Below are positions 16,505-24,885 of a stretch of DNA of 64,000 bases, one piece after another. The notes beneath the pieces were generated by a model. The model was not told the DNA's origin and searched no databases. It saw only the letters and a program-made list of their open reading frames with translations. Source of the DNA: Actinobacteria bacterium IMCC26207 (lineage in GTDB: Bacteria; Actinomycetota; Acidimicrobiia; Acidimicrobiales; Microtrichaceae); the NCBI GenBank assembly GCA_001025035.1, contig LCZK01000009.1, positions 434,001 to 498,000 of the forward strand, read 5' to 3'. Both the position numbers and the translations under genes were made by a program. Positions within the stretch are counted from its first letter, which is position 1; the number at the start of each line of letters is the position of its first letter.

Positions 16505-17512
16505 TTAGATACCAAAGAAGGCGAGTAGTTCGTCTAGGCCTTGGTAGGTCCCTCGATTGGGCCAGTTATGCCCAACTCCTGGCAGTCTGACAAGTTCAAC
16601 TCGGGTACCCGCCGCACACGGTTCCCAGACTGAGCGCTCCACCTCAGAGGTCTCTACGGTGACAGCAGGCTGTGCTGGGCACCCATCCGCCGCAGCCCAA
16701 GCGGCCACCGAAATAGGCACACTTGGAAAGGTTGCCGAGCTCAGGATCTGCGCCACCGTCGGCTTGCCATCAAAGGGCACCACCGGGTCCGGGTCTGCAT
16801 GCTGATGGAAGAGAGAAATCGGCTGTTGGGGTTTGCAGCCGGTCAGGTTGCTCCCCGCGATCGGAGCGACTGCTTGGTATACCCCAGGCCGAGAGCAGGC
16901 TGTGTAATACGCCATGATTGCCCCGTTAGAGAACCCTGCCAGGTAGAGCCTCTGAGCATCTGCATTCGGCTCCGCGCTCACTTGGGCGACAACCTGATCT
17001 AAAAACCCCAGATCATCAATCCCCAGCAGGCTGGCCGGCGGGCAGCACGGCCCAACATTCCAAGAGTTCGCAACCCCTTGGGGAAAAACCGCCAAAAAGC
17101 GGTCCTGGGCCACCGCTTGTCGCCAACTCGCAGCGCTCAGCATTGCCCGCCGATCAACACCGAGTCCGTGAAGGGCCACCACTATTGGCAACTTCTCCGT
17201 CGGCTTAATGTCTTTGGGGGCAACAGTCAGATACTCACGCTGGATCAACCCCATCTGGATCACGTGATCAACCACGTCTACTGCCGCAGGCTGGTCAGTG
17301 CCCCCAGTTGGTGGCTGCTGCTGTGTTGATGGCTGTTGTGTTGAGGGCGGGAGCGTGGACTTGGGTGCGACTGCCACACTGCTTTGCGAACTACTGAGTT
17401 GCGGCGCGGCTTGTTGGCGAACCGCAAGAGTCACTAACACAACAAGCATCACGGCGGCTACGGCGATAACGCCCAGAAGAATTTTGGTAACTGATCTGCG
17501 GCTCTCGGCCAC
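16505..17512 (-). CDS. Membrane-anchored LpqC/PHB-depolymerase-like esterase
   Basis: 335 residues. One N-terminal membrane helix (ILLGVIAVAAVMLVVLVTLA) anchors a Ser/Gln/Pro-rich linker and an extracytoplasmic alpha/beta-hydrolase domain. LPIVVALHGLGVDRR gives the oxyanion region, YLAGFSNGAIMAYY the nucleophile elbow (G-F-S-N-G), HADPDPVVPF the acid and GVGHNWP the catalytic His. CNVGPCCPP-type cysteines occur where feruloyl/acetyl-xylan esterases and poly(3-hydroxybutyrate) depolymerase relatives have them. It probably cleaves extracellular esters or polyesters; the substrate is not determinable here. Confidence 0.85.
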   Translation of the reverse strand: MAESRRSVTKILLGVIAVAAVMLVVLVTLAVRQQAAPQLSSSQSSVAVAPKSTLPPSTQQPSTQQQPPTGGTDQPAAVDVVDHVIQMGLIQREYLTVAPKDIKPTEKLPIVVALHGLGVDRRAMLSAASWRQAVAQDRFLAVFPQGVANSWNVGPCCPPASLLGIDDLGFLDQVVAQVSAEPNADAQRLYLAGFSNGAIMAYYTACSRPGVYQAVAPIAGSNLTGCKPQQPISLFHQHADPDPVVPFDGKPTVAQILSSATFPSVPISVAAWAAADGCPAQPAVTVETSEVERSVWEPCAAGTRVELVRLPGVGHNWPNRGTYQGLDELLAFFGI

Positions 17513-17599
17513 ATGTCCTCCGTCGCAAGAGCCACTCGGTGGCCCACTCGTGTGGGAATAAAGTCTAGGCGGGTGACAGATTGCTCCCGGTTCGCTTTT

Positions 17600-17614
17600 C
17601 TGACGGGTCGTCAG
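17600..17614. promoter_or_regulatory. 15-bp palindrome upstream of fadE30 operon
   Basis: CTGACGGGTCGTCAG has perfect 6-bp arms (CTGACG/CGTCAG) around GGT. The same element, with one change in each half, is found 66 bp upstream of ipdA, at 56579. Both operons belong to the same steroid-ring pathway, so a shared TetR-type operator is likely. Confidence 0.65.
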
Positions 17615-17669
17615 TCACGGTAGCTTTGGCAAGGTGAGCGAACTACTTACTTCAGAAATAGCTACCGGC

Positions 17670-18863
17670 ATGGATCAGCCCACCGAGGCGGAGTTTCGTG
17701 CCGAGATTCGTCAGTGGATGCAGAATCACTTGTGCGGAGAGTTTGAGGTGCTTCGCCACCGAGGTGGTCCTGGCGATGAGCATGCCTTTGTTCAAGAGCG
17801 CATGGCTTGGGAGCGCGAGCTAGCAACTGGTGGCTGGACTGGCATTGGTTGGCCGAGTGACCACGGCGGCCGGGGCTTACCCATCAACTTAGAAGTTGCG
17901 TTTCACGAGGAGTACTCCGCCGCTGGCGGTCCCGGACGAGCTGGGCTTATCGGTGAGGGACTGCTTGGTCCTACCCTGATCCACTTTGGAACTCCCGAGC
18001 AACAGCAGCGCTTTTTGCCAGGCATTATCTCTGGCACTGAATTTTGGTGCCAAGGCTATTCAGAGCCCAACGCTGGCTCTGACCTAGCAAATGTCAAAAC
18101 TCGCGCCTGGCGCGATGGCGATGACTGGGTGATCGAGGGTCAGAAGGTCTGGACCTCATTGGCACAGTGGTCAGACTGGTGCTTTGTGGTGTGTCGCACC
18201 GAGGAAGGTTCGCAGCGTCATAAGGGACTGTCCTACCTGCTGGTTCCGATGAAGCAGCCCGGAATTGAGATTCGCCCGATTCGCCAAATCACCGGAACTG
18301 CTGAGTTCAACGAAGTGTTCTTTGACGGAGCGCGCACCTCGGCCGACCTGTGTGTGGGTGCGCCTGGTGAGGGCTGGAAGGTTGCCATGGGAACCCTCGC
18401 ATTCGAGCGAGGCGTGCTCACTCTTGGCCAACAAATGGCCTTCAACCGTGAACTCACCGAGATCACCGAGACTGCCCGAGAACTCGGAATGACGACTGAC
18501 CCAATCATCCGGCAGCGCCTTGCCGCAATGTGGTCTCGCCTAAAGATCATGCGCTGGAACGCATTGCGAGCATTGCGGGTAGATGACGAGGTTGAACTTC
18601 CACGTGAGGCAATGATCAATAAGTTGTACTGGGCCGACCTGCACCGAGACATGGGAGAACTCGCAATGGACGTGCTTGGCGCAGGTGCTTTGCTGACTCG
18701 ATACTCCGAGGCACATGAGGGTGACGCTGGTGAGCTAGAGATGGGACCCGAGCACAAGTTGTTCTTCTTTAGCCGCTCAGACACTATCTACGGCGGTTCC
18801 GATGAAATCCAGCGCAACATCATTGGCGAGCGGGCACTCGGCCTACCTCGCGAGCCCCGCTAG
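17670..18863 (+). CDS. fadE30: Acyl-CoA dehydrogenase FadE30 (steroid ring degradation)
   Basis: 397 residues from ATG 17670. FAD-dependent acyl-CoA dehydrogenase with WCQGYSEPNAGSDLA, EGQKVWTSLAQWS, TGTAEFNEVFFD and the C-terminal YGGSDEIQRNIIGERALGL. Text throughout, including the GGPG-x-EHAF region, matches my recollection of Mycobacterium tuberculosis Rv3560c. FadE30 dehydrogenates the propionyl side chain of the CoA ester left after steroid rings A and B are removed. A GTG at 17634 could add 12 residues, but the shorter start fits family length better; neither has a ribosome binding site. It is the first gene of an operon with ipdF and maoC; the next gene begins 24 bp downstream. Confidence 0.88.
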   Translation: MDQPTEAEFRAEIRQWMQNHLCGEFEVLRHRGGPGDEHAFVQERMAWERELATGGWTGIGWPSDHGGRGLPINLEVAFHEEYSAAGGPGRAGLIGEGLLGPTLIHFGTPEQQQRFLPGIISGTEFWCQGYSEPNAGSDLANVKTRAWRDGDDWVIEGQKVWTSLAQWSDWCFVVCRTEEGSQRHKGLSYLLVPMKQPGIEIRPIRQITGTAEFNEVFFDGARTSADLCVGAPGEGWKVAMGTLAFERGVLTLGQQMAFNRELTEITETARELGMTTDPIIRQRLAAMWSRLKIMRWNALRALRVDDEVELPREAMINKLYWADLHRDMGELAMDVLGAGALLTRYSEAHEGDAGELEMGPEHKLFFFSRSDTIYGGSDEIQRNIIGERALGLPREPR

Positions 18864-18887
18864 CCAACTCAGACCCGGAGAATTCAC

Positions 18888-19676
18888 ATGACTAAACCAG
18901 CACCTACTCCCGCCGAACCAGCAGGCCACGCCCTGCTGCAAAACCGAACGGTGGTCATCACGGCCGCTGCAGGCAGCGGGATCGGCGGATCGTTAGCACG
19001 ACGATGCATGCTTGAAGGTGCAAAAATTGTCATCTCAGATGCCCATGAGCGCAGGCTGGGCGAAACTGCGGACGCTCTTGCCGAGGAGTTCGGAACTCGA
19101 CCTGCAACGTTCCGCTGCGATGTGACAAATGAAGATGATGTGCAGGCCCTCGTTGCGGGAGCAGTAGCCGATCTGGGTCATATCGATGCTTGGATGAACA
19201 ATGCCGGCCTTGGCGGCAACGGCTTGATTACTGAGATCACTGATGAACAGTGGTCGAAGGTGATCGACGTGACCCTGACGGGAACCTTCCGCTGCCTGCG
19301 CGCCGTGCTACCGCATCTGTATGAGCAAGGCCATGGCGCAATCGTCAACAATGCTTCGGTGTTGGGTTGGCGTGCCCAAGAGAAGCAGGCTCACTATGCG
19401 GCAGCAAAAGCAGGAGTCATGGCACTCACTCGCTCTGCTGCCATCGAGGCCGCCGAATTCAACGTGCGCGTCAATGCCGTAGCGCCGAGTCTGGCGATGC
19501 ACGCCAACCTAGCCAAAGTGACACCGCCAGGACTCTTGGAAGAACTAGTAGCGAAAGAGGCTTTTGGCCGAGCGGCTGAGCCTTGGGAGATTGCCAACGT
19601 CATGGTATTTCTTGCTAGCGATTTGTCGACCTACCTCACTGGTGAAGTCATCTCGGTATCGAGCCAACACGCATGA
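18888..19676 (+). CDS. ipdF: SDR oxidoreductase IpdF
   Basis: 262 residues, ATG 18888 preceded by GGAGAATTCAC. Short-chain dehydrogenase: cofactor loop AAAGSGIGGSLARR, NNAGLGG, then NNASVLGWRAQEKQAHYAAAK with the Tyr-x3-Lys pair. The sequence closely follows M. tuberculosis IpdF (Rv3559c) as I remember it, including HERRLGET and TGEVISVSSQH near the end. IpdF oxidises the ring-C hydroxyl of the indane-type CoA intermediates before ring opening. The loop reads A-A-A-G-x-G-I-G instead of T-G-x3-G-I-G, as in that orthologue group. The stop overlaps the maoC start by four bases (ATGA). Confidence 0.88.
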   Translation: MTKPAPTPAEPAGHALLQNRTVVITAAAGSGIGGSLARRCMLEGAKIVISDAHERRLGETADALAEEFGTRPATFRCDVTNEDDVQALVAGAVADLGHIDAWMNNAGLGGNGLITEITDEQWSKVIDVTLTGTFRCLRAVLPHLYEQGHGAIVNNASVLGWRAQEKQAHYAAAKAGVMALTRSAAIEAAEFNVRVNAVAPSLAMHANLAKVTPPGLLEELVAKEAFGRAAEPWEIANVMVFLASDLSTYLTGEVISVSSQHA

Positions 19677-20161
19677 GCGATCCAGAAGCTGCGACGGTTG
19701 TGGCATCGCCCACTGACCTTCTGGGCCTTGCAGGTGCAGATCTCGGAGTAACGCCCTGGGCCCCAGTCACTCAAGATCAGGTCAATCTTTTTGCTGATGC
19801 AACCGGTGATCACCAATGGATTCACGTTGACGTTGCCCGAGCAACAGCCGAATCGCCATTTGGCGGCCCGATTGCGCACGGGTACCTGACCTTGTCTTTA
19901 GTGAACTTGTTCTTGCCGCAGCTTTTGCAGGTCAACGGAACATCTATGGGTGTCAACGTGGGACTCGACAAAGTGCGCTTCCCTGCGCCGGTTCCTACTG
20001 GGTCTCTTCTTCGAGGCCGCGGCCAAATCGTTGCTGTCGAAGAGGCAAAAGGCGGCGTGCAGGCAACCGTTCGGGTAACGATCGAGATTCAAGGACCACA
20101 GGGCGAGCCGAGCGCAAAGCCCGCTTGTGTGGCCGATACGGTGAGCCGTTTCTTCCCCTAA
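19673..20161 (+). CDS. MaoC-like (R)-enoyl-CoA hydratase
   Basis: 162 residues with a single hotdog fold. The catalytic motif FADATGDHQWIHVDVARA (Asp and His of hydratase 2) is clear, followed by GGPIAHGYLTLSL. Such enzymes add water to trans-2-enoyl-CoA to give the (R)-3-hydroxyacyl-CoA. Position directly after ipdF with a 4-base overlap places it in the fadE30-ipdF operon, where it could hydrate the product of FadE30 (inference). Confidence 0.88.
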   Translation: MSDPEAATVVASPTDLLGLAGADLGVTPWAPVTQDQVNLFADATGDHQWIHVDVARATAESPFGGPIAHGYLTLSLVNLFLPQLLQVNGTSMGVNVGLDKVRFPAPVPTGSLLRGRGQIVAVEEAKGGVQATVRVTIEIQGPQGEPSAKPACVADTVSRFFP

Positions 20162-20207
20162 CTCGGCAGCAGCGGAGTTAGTGGCTGTTCCTCAGTTGGC
20201 CCACCTT

Positions 20208-20223
20208 GTTACTGCTCGGTAAC
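20208..20223. promoter_or_regulatory. Palindrome upstream of thiolase gene
   Basis: GTTAC-tgctcg-GTAAC lies 64 bp before the thiolase start. Immediately after it, CTGACGGACTCGCAG (20224-20238) resembles one half of the palindrome found upstream of fadE30 but is not itself symmetric. A regulatory role is possible. Confidence 0.35.
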
Positions 20224-20287
20224 CTGACGGACTCGCAGACAACTCAGTCCGGCGAAATTTTCCGATTCAACACTTAGGGAGCCCCAC

Positions 20288-21493
20288 ATGACCGAGGCCG
20301 TGATCGTCTCTACTGCCCGTACACCTATCGGCAGAGCCGGTAAAGGTTCCCTGAAGGACATGCGTCCCGATGACCTGTCTGCCGGAATCATCGAGGCCGT
20401 ACTGGCCAAGATTCCTGCGCTTGATCGCACCGAGATTGAAGATGTTCTGTGGGGTTGTGGTCAGCCGGCAGTGGAGTCAGGCCACAACATCGGCCGCGTC
20501 TCTGCCGTGTTGGCTGGACTCAGCAACGTCCCCGGAGTGACCGTCAACCGCTACTGCTCCTCCTCGCTCATGACCATCCGCATGGCAGCACATGCCATCA
20601 AGTCTGGCGATGGCGACGTGTTTATTGCAGGTGGCGTAGAGACCATCAGCCGCCATCAGCTGCATATGCAACTCGCTGACGGACCAAAGAACCCCATTTT
20701 TGCCGAGGCCGAGGCACGCAGTGCCAAGCGCGCCGAGGGCGGAGCACCCGTGTGGACCGAGCAGCCAGGCTTGCCAGACGTGTACTTGGCCATGGGCCAG
20801 ACAGCAGAAAACGTCGCACAGCTTGAGAACGTCTCACGAGCCGACCAAGACGAGTTTGCATGCCGTAGCCAGAATCTGGCCGAGCAGAGCCAAGTCAGCG
20901 GCTTCTGGGAAGCAGAAATCACCCCTGTGACTACCCCCGACGGAGTAGCAAGCTCCGACGACGGCATTCGCGCCGGAACCGTGCTTGAGAAGCTTGCAAG
21001 CCTGTCCCCCGTATTCCGCCCCGATGGCACCGTCACAGCCGGTAACGCTTGCCCGTTGAACGATGGCGCAGCAGCCGTTGTAGTCATGAGCGACACGAAA
21101 GCAAAGGCACTCGGCTTGACCCCGCTCGCCCGCATCATCTCTTCTTCGGCAACTGGTCTGAACCCAGAGATCATGGGCATGGGACCAGAAGCTGCAATCC
21201 TGAAGGCACTCGCCCGAGCCGGCATGACGGTGAATGACATTGATCTGTTTGAGATCAATGAGGCCTTTGCTGCGCAGGTGCTGCCATCTGCTCGCAACCT
21301 GGGAATCCCGATGGAGAAGCTCAACACTCGGGGCGGTTCCATTGCGCTGGGCCACCCCTTCGGCATGACTGGTGCTCGCATCATGACCACGCTGATCCAC
21401 AACCTGCAGGAGTCAGATAAGACCTTCGGCGTTGAGTCCATGTGCGTGGGTGGCGGCCAAGGTATGGCCATGGTGATTGAGCGCCTGAGCTGA
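20288..21493 (+). CDS. Thiolase (acetyl-CoA C-acyltransferase)
   Basis: 401 residues. Active-site Cys90 lies in VNRYCSSSLMTIRMA, the His in GGSIALGHPFGMTGAR and the second Cys in MCVGGGQGMAMV, so the full thiolase triad is present. It cleaves 3-ketoacyl-CoA with CoA in beta-oxidation. The NRYCSSS motif is less usual than the DRQCGSSQQA of FadA6 or the DCQCGSGQQA of FadA5, so I do not assign a specific orthologue. ATG 20288 directly follows a short leader 127 bp after maoC. An alpha/beta hydrolase gene starts 14 bp downstream. Confidence 0.88.
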   Translation: MTEAVIVSTARTPIGRAGKGSLKDMRPDDLSAGIIEAVLAKIPALDRTEIEDVLWGCGQPAVESGHNIGRVSAVLAGLSNVPGVTVNRYCSSSLMTIRMAAHAIKSGDGDVFIAGGVETISRHQLHMQLADGPKNPIFAEAEARSAKRAEGGAPVWTEQPGLPDVYLAMGQTAENVAQLENVSRADQDEFACRSQNLAEQSQVSGFWEAEITPVTTPDGVASSDDGIRAGTVLEKLASLSPVFRPDGTVTAGNACPLNDGAAAVVVMSDTKAKALGLTPLARIISSSATGLNPEIMGMGPEAAILKALARAGMTVNDIDLFEINEAFAAQVLPSARNLGIPMEKLNTRGGSIALGHPFGMTGARIMTTLIHNLQESDKTFGVESMCVGGGQGMAMVIERLS

Positions 21494-21506
21494 ATCGGTA
21501 ACACGC

Positions 21507-22619
21507 ATGATTCGCCCGGATCAAGAGGTTGTTTTTGACTCTTCAGGCGTGAGTATTCATGCAAGCTTGCGGCTGCCGGACACGGACACCGCAGCAGTTC
21601 CGGGCGTGCTGATTGTTGCTGGTAGTGGGCCAGTTGATCGAAATGGTTCTGTCGGGGTGCCGGGCACCCCGACAGAAATCCATATGGATCTCTACCGATG
21701 GATAGCTGACCTCCTAGCGACTCGGGGCATCGCCTCGATTCGCTACGACAAGATCACCTCGGGGGCCACCGGAATCGGCAGTTATAGCGAGGACCCAGCA
21801 AAGCTCGTTGCCCAGAGTTTCGACAAGATCTTTGTCGATCCGGCTCGAGCGGCTCTGGCTTATCTAGCCGAACAGCCCGGCGTTGACCCTCAGAAACTTC
21901 TGGTCTTCGGCCATAGCGAGGGCGGCCTCATAGCAATGCTGCTTGCATCAGCAGATGCTTCTGGTCCTGCGCCCGCGGGACTCATCCTTGCCGAGCCCTC
22001 GTATGCAAGATTGCTCGATGTGGTTTCTCGGCAGCTAGCCGAACAGATTGCTCTTGCTTCGATCAGTTCTGCGGATAAGGCGGCTCTCACGGCTTGGGCT
22101 GATGCTGGCATTGCTGAAATCCGAAACAGCTCGGATTTGAGCGAACCATCAACGCTCGCGCCTGCTGTAGCCGAGGCCGCAGGCGAGGCAGTCACATCGA
22201 ACGAGACAGTCCAAGGGAAAGAGACTGTGCAATGGCAACAGACTGTGCAATGGAGAGAGACCGTGCAGTCGATTGTTTTTGGACGGATGCGCAATGAACT
22301 CATCAAGTCCGAAGACGCACTCATTCCCGTCAACCTTGCATCAGAGTTGAACCTTGCAGTTCTGATCACCGCTGGCACCAAAGATTTCAACACTCCGGCG
22401 TTACCCGGAGGTCTTCCTGGTTCGGGAGTTTCGGCACTGGCCGAAGCAATTCCACAGGGCCTCGGAACCTATGTGGAAATCCCCAATATGACGCACATCC
22501 TTCGAGACATTGGCGAAGCGGATCCGATGCAGGTTCCCCTGCCGCAGCAGATTGAGCATCCCTACTCGAGCCAATTTGAAGAAACACTCGGGTCTTTTGT
22601 GGCCCGTTGGATCAGCTAG
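21507..22619 (+). CDS. Alpha/beta hydrolase, cytoplasmic
   Basis: 370 residues. The N-terminal domain has VLIVAGSGPVDRNGS (oxyanion loop), RGIASIRYDK, then LLVFGHSEGGLIAMLLA with the nucleophile Ser in G-H-S-E-G, and the late PNMTHILRDIG holding the catalytic His. This is the dienelactone-hydrolase/serine aminopeptidase type. A loop near residues 233-256 is built of four diverged hexapeptides of ETVQWQ type that are unlikely to be part of the fold. The coding region also holds a strong 14-bp hairpin. It lies 14 bp after the thiolase and may be co-transcribed; a thioesterase role is one possibility. Confidence 0.75.
   Translation: MIRPDQEVVFDSSGVSIHASLRLPDTDTAAVPGVLIVAGSGPVDRNGSVGVPGTPTEIHMDLYRWIADLLATRGIASIRYDKITSGATGIGSYSEDPAKLVAQSFDKIFVDPARAALAYLAEQPGVDPQKLLVFGHSEGGLIAMLLASADASGPAPAGLILAEPSYARLLDVVSRQLAEQIALASISSADKAALTAWADAGIAEIRNSSDLSEPSTLAPAVAEAAGEAVTSNETVQGKETVQWQQTVQWRETVQSIVFGRMRNELIKSEDALIPVNLASELNLAVLITAGTKDFNTPALPGGLPGSGVSALAEAIPQGLGTYVEIPNMTHILRDIGEADPMQVPLPQQIEHPYSSQFEETLGSFVARWIS
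21647..21677. other. Perfect 14-bp hairpin within hydrolase gene
   Basis: TTCTGTCGGGGTGC (21647-21660) and GCACCCCGACAGAA (21664-21677) are exact complements with loop CGG. It lies 140 bp into the coding region. No T run follows, so it is not an obvious terminator. Confidence 0.7.
22203..22274. repeat. Four in-frame 18-bp repeat units
   Basis: Units start at 22203, 22221, 22239 and 22257, of the form GAGACTGTGCAATGGCAA, and encode diverged ETVQ-x-x hexapeptides inside the hydrolase. Confidence 0.85.
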
Positions 22620-23520
22620 CCCCGTACACCGGGGTTGGAACTGCAGCCTCAGAAATCAAATCCGCGACGACTGCGCCAACCTCTGCGGGGTCCCAGCGGG
22701 CACCCTTGTCAAAGCGTGGGCCGTGGTTATAGCCCTCGGCTAGACCGATGATGCCACCTTCGACCTCGAACACGCGGCCAGTGACTGCAGCAGACTCTGC
22801 CGAGCCTAACCAGACCACCAGTGGCGAGACATTTGCCGGGTCCATTGCATCAAAGGCACCTTCTTCGGCCTCGGCCATCATGTCCTTGAAGGCTTCCTCG
22901 GTCATGCGGGTTCGAGCGGCTGGTGCGAGAGCGTTAGCAGTGACTCCAATCCGGCCGAGCTCTGCTGCTTGCACCAAGGTTAGGCTTGCGATTGCACCCT
23001 TGGCCGCCGAGTAGGCAGCCTGAGCAATTGACCCCATGAGGCCAGCACCAGAGGAGGTATTGATAATGCGCGCATCTACGGTTTCACCGGCTTTGGACTT
23101 TGCTCTCCAGTAACTCGCCGCATGGCGTGCTGGGGCGGCGTGGCCCAACACATGAACTCGCAAAACCGCTTCCCACTCAGCCTGCTCGGAGTTGACGAAC
23201 ATGCGGTCACGCACGATCCCAGCGTTGTTCACCACGACGTCAAGGCCACCGAACGTATCGATGGCAAGTTGCACCATCTCCCCTGCTGAATCCCAATCGG
23301 CCACATCATGGCCTGAAGTAATGGCCGAACCACCCGATGCAGTGATCTCGTCAACTACCGACTGAGCGGGTGTATCAGAGGGGTCCGAGCCGTCTTGGGC
23401 CACCCCAAGGTCATTCACCACCACCGAAGCCCCTTGTCGAGCAAACTCAAGCGCATGCTCGCGACCGATTCCTCGGCCTGATCCAGTAATGATGACTACA
23501 CGACCATCGCAAATGCCCAT
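22612..23520 (-). CDS. SDR, 3-hydroxyacyl-CoA dehydrogenase type (Rv3548c-like)
   Basis: 302 residues. TGSGRGIGREHALEFARQG binds NAD(P), NNAGIVRDRMF and YSAAKGAIASL complete the short-chain dehydrogenase active site. The extended VVNDLGVAQDGSDP segment after the cofactor motif is typical of the peroxisomal MFE2/type-II 3-hydroxyacyl-CoA dehydrogenase group, and overall it resembles M. tuberculosis Rv3548c, a gene of the steroid regulon. It probably oxidises a 3-hydroxyacyl-CoA. Its 3' end overlaps the convergent hydrolase gene by eight bases. The promoter region contains two palindromes. Confidence 0.82.
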   Translation of the reverse strand: MGICDGRVVIITGSGRGIGREHALEFARQGASVVVNDLGVAQDGSDPSDTPAQSVVDEITASGGSAITSGHDVADWDSAGEMVQLAIDTFGGLDVVVNNAGIVRDRMFVNSEQAEWEAVLRVHVLGHAAPARHAASYWRAKSKAGETVDARIINTSSGAGLMGSIAQAAYSAAKGAIASLTLVQAAELGRIGVTANALAPAARTRMTEEAFKDMMAEAEEGAFDAMDPANVSPLVVWLGSAESAAVTGRVFEVEGGIIGLAEGYNHGPRFDKGARWDPAEVGAVVADLISEAAVPTPVYGAS

Positions 23521-23546
23521 AGTTAAGAATCTGACACCTCAGGAGC

Positions 23547-23567
23547 CACTTGCACAAACTGCAAGTG
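23547..23567. promoter_or_regulatory. Inverted repeat upstream of SDR gene
   Basis: CACTTGCA-caaac-TGCAAGTG, 26 bp before the SDR start. A TetR- or GntR-type operator is plausible. It does not fit the published KstR or KstR2 consensus. Confidence 0.5.
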
Positions 23568-23595
23568 CAGAGAATTTGCTTGAAGTAACAACCAC

Positions 23596-23610
23596 TGCAG
23601 AGCCTCTGCA
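23596..23610. promoter_or_regulatory. 15-bp palindrome in divergent region
   Basis: TGCAGAG-c-CTCTGCA is a perfect palindrome 75 bp before the SDR and 66 bp before the small membrane protein gene. Lying between divergent genes, it could act on either. Confidence 0.45.
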
Positions 23611-23676
23611 TGTGGCTAGAGTGTTTTCACTTCAGGTTCACTGTGTCTATCCCCCCGTCTAACAAGGTAACTTGCC

Positions 23677-23919
23677 ATGCCTGTGCCACTCCTAAGCCTC
23701 ATCGCAGCCCTTTTGATTCTGAGTGGCCTCTTTTTTGGTGCCACCTGGGGAATTCGGGTGGGCCGTACCGAAGGCCTTGCCACTGCACGCGCACTCACCC
23801 AAGAAAACTGGGTAGATCTTCTAGAAGTGTCCGTGAACTTGCAACAGGCGCGATCGGTTGCGGTGGACCCCCTAGCAGTGCAGGCTGCGCCCAAAGCCCT
23901 CCACCCTCCGAAGACCTGA
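23677..23919 (+). CDS. Small single-helix membrane protein
   Basis: 80 residues from ATG 23677, with AAGGTAAC about ten bases upstream. The N-terminus is a hydrophobic helix (LLSLIAALLILSGLFFGATWGI) and the rest a short soluble tail ending in APKALHPPKT. No family recognised. Composition and start context support a real gene, but it is short. Confidence 0.5.
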   Translation: MPVPLLSLIAALLILSGLFFGATWGIRVGRTEGLATARALTQENWVDLLEVSVNLQQARSVAVDPLAVQAAPKALHPPKT

Positions 23920-23942
23920 CAGAGGAGCGTTGAGAGAGGCTT

Positions 23943-23965
23943 GCTCAGGGTGATCTAGCCTGAGC
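23943..23965 (+). terminator. Hairpin between small ORF and LLM gene
   Basis: GCTCAGG-gtgatctag-CCTGAGC forms a 7-bp stem 24 bp after the small membrane protein gene and 26 bp before the oxidoreductase gene. No T run; it may terminate or attenuate. Confidence 0.35.
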
Positions 23966-23990
23966 GTTCAACGCAAACTCAGGGAGTTTC

Positions 23991-24836
23991 ATGCGCTTTG
24001 GCGTCACAATCTTTGCCACCGATCAGTCAATGGGCGTGGCTGAACTCGCCCGTGCAGCAGAGGATCGTGGGTTCGATTCAATCTGGGTTCCGGAACACAC
24101 ACACATTCCGACCGCACGGCGCACTCCCGCTCCGACTGGGACGGCAGAGCTGGATGAGGAGTACAAGCGGACAGTAGATCCCTTGGTCTCATTGGCAGCA
24201 GCGGCTGCAGTGACTTCAAAAATCCGGCTCGGCACTGGCGTCATGCTGCCTGCCCAACGTGAGCCGCTCGTCACGGCCAAGGCAATCGCCACACTGCAGA
24301 ACTTGTCAGCTGGTCGATTCGAGTTCGGGGTCGGCTTTGGTTGGAATGAAGACGAGATGGCAGACCATGGCGTGGCCTATCGAACGAGAAGAGCCCACGC
24401 CCGGGAGCACATGCTCGCCATGCAAGAACTCTGGAATAACGATGTCGCATCCTTTCAGGGTGAGCATGTCAACTTTGCTGATACATGGTCTTGGCCAAAG
24501 CCCGAGGTGTCCGTTCCCGTGCTGATTGGTGGCGGAGCAGGACCAAAGATGTTTGCTCATATCGCTGAATATGCCAACGGATGGATCCCAATCGGTGGAG
24601 CCGGCCTTGGCGAATCGATCCCGAAATTCCTAGCTGCGGTAGAACAGGCTGGCCGAGATCCGCAGACCATGCGCGTGGTCCCGTTTGGGTCACATCCGAC
24701 CGCTGAAAAGCTGAACCATTTTGCCTCCATCGGCGTGAGCGAATGCGTGTTCCGCCTTCCCTCCGCCCCGCAAGCTCAGGTCATGGAAGTTCTCGATCAG
24801 CAGGCAGTCCTGATTCAAGACTGGATAGCTGTCTAG
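23991..24836 (+). CDS. LLM-class F420-dependent oxidoreductase
   Basis: 281 residues with the luciferase-like TIM barrel. Family signs are FDSIWVPEHTHIP near residue 29, IRLGTGVMLPAQREPLVTAKAIATLQ, the GRFEFGVGFGWNEDE motif and PVLIGGGAGPKMF. This group uses coenzyme F420 and transfers hydride to diverse substrates. In M. tuberculosis an F420 oxidoreductase (Rv3520c) sits with steroid side-chain genes; a similar role here is possible but not shown. ATG 23991 follows CAGGGAG. A LapA-like gene starts 49 bp later. Confidence 0.85.
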   Translation: MRFGVTIFATDQSMGVAELARAAEDRGFDSIWVPEHTHIPTARRTPAPTGTAELDEEYKRTVDPLVSLAAAAAVTSKIRLGTGVMLPAQREPLVTAKAIATLQNLSAGRFEFGVGFGWNEDEMADHGVAYRTRRAHAREHMLAMQELWNNDVASFQGEHVNFADTWSWPKPEVSVPVLIGGGAGPKMFAHIAEYANGWIPIGGAGLGESIPKFLAAVEQAGRDPQTMRVVPFGSHPTAEKLNHFASIGVSECVFRLPSAPQAQVMEVLDQQAVLIQDWIAV

Positions 24837-24885
24837 GATTCAGGTCGGCTCAGCACGCAGCAGCCGAAGAGAGCAAGGAATCCTT

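Noticed and set aside
20224..20238. Third copy of the fadE30/ipdA palindrome upstream of the thiolase
   Set aside because: CTGACGGACTCGCAG shares only the left half and is not symmetric; it is too weak to count as the same operator.
20656..21564. A 302-codon frame antisense to the thiolase
   Set aside because: The thiolase on the other strand has a full catalytic triad; the antisense frame has no domain and no ribosome binding site.
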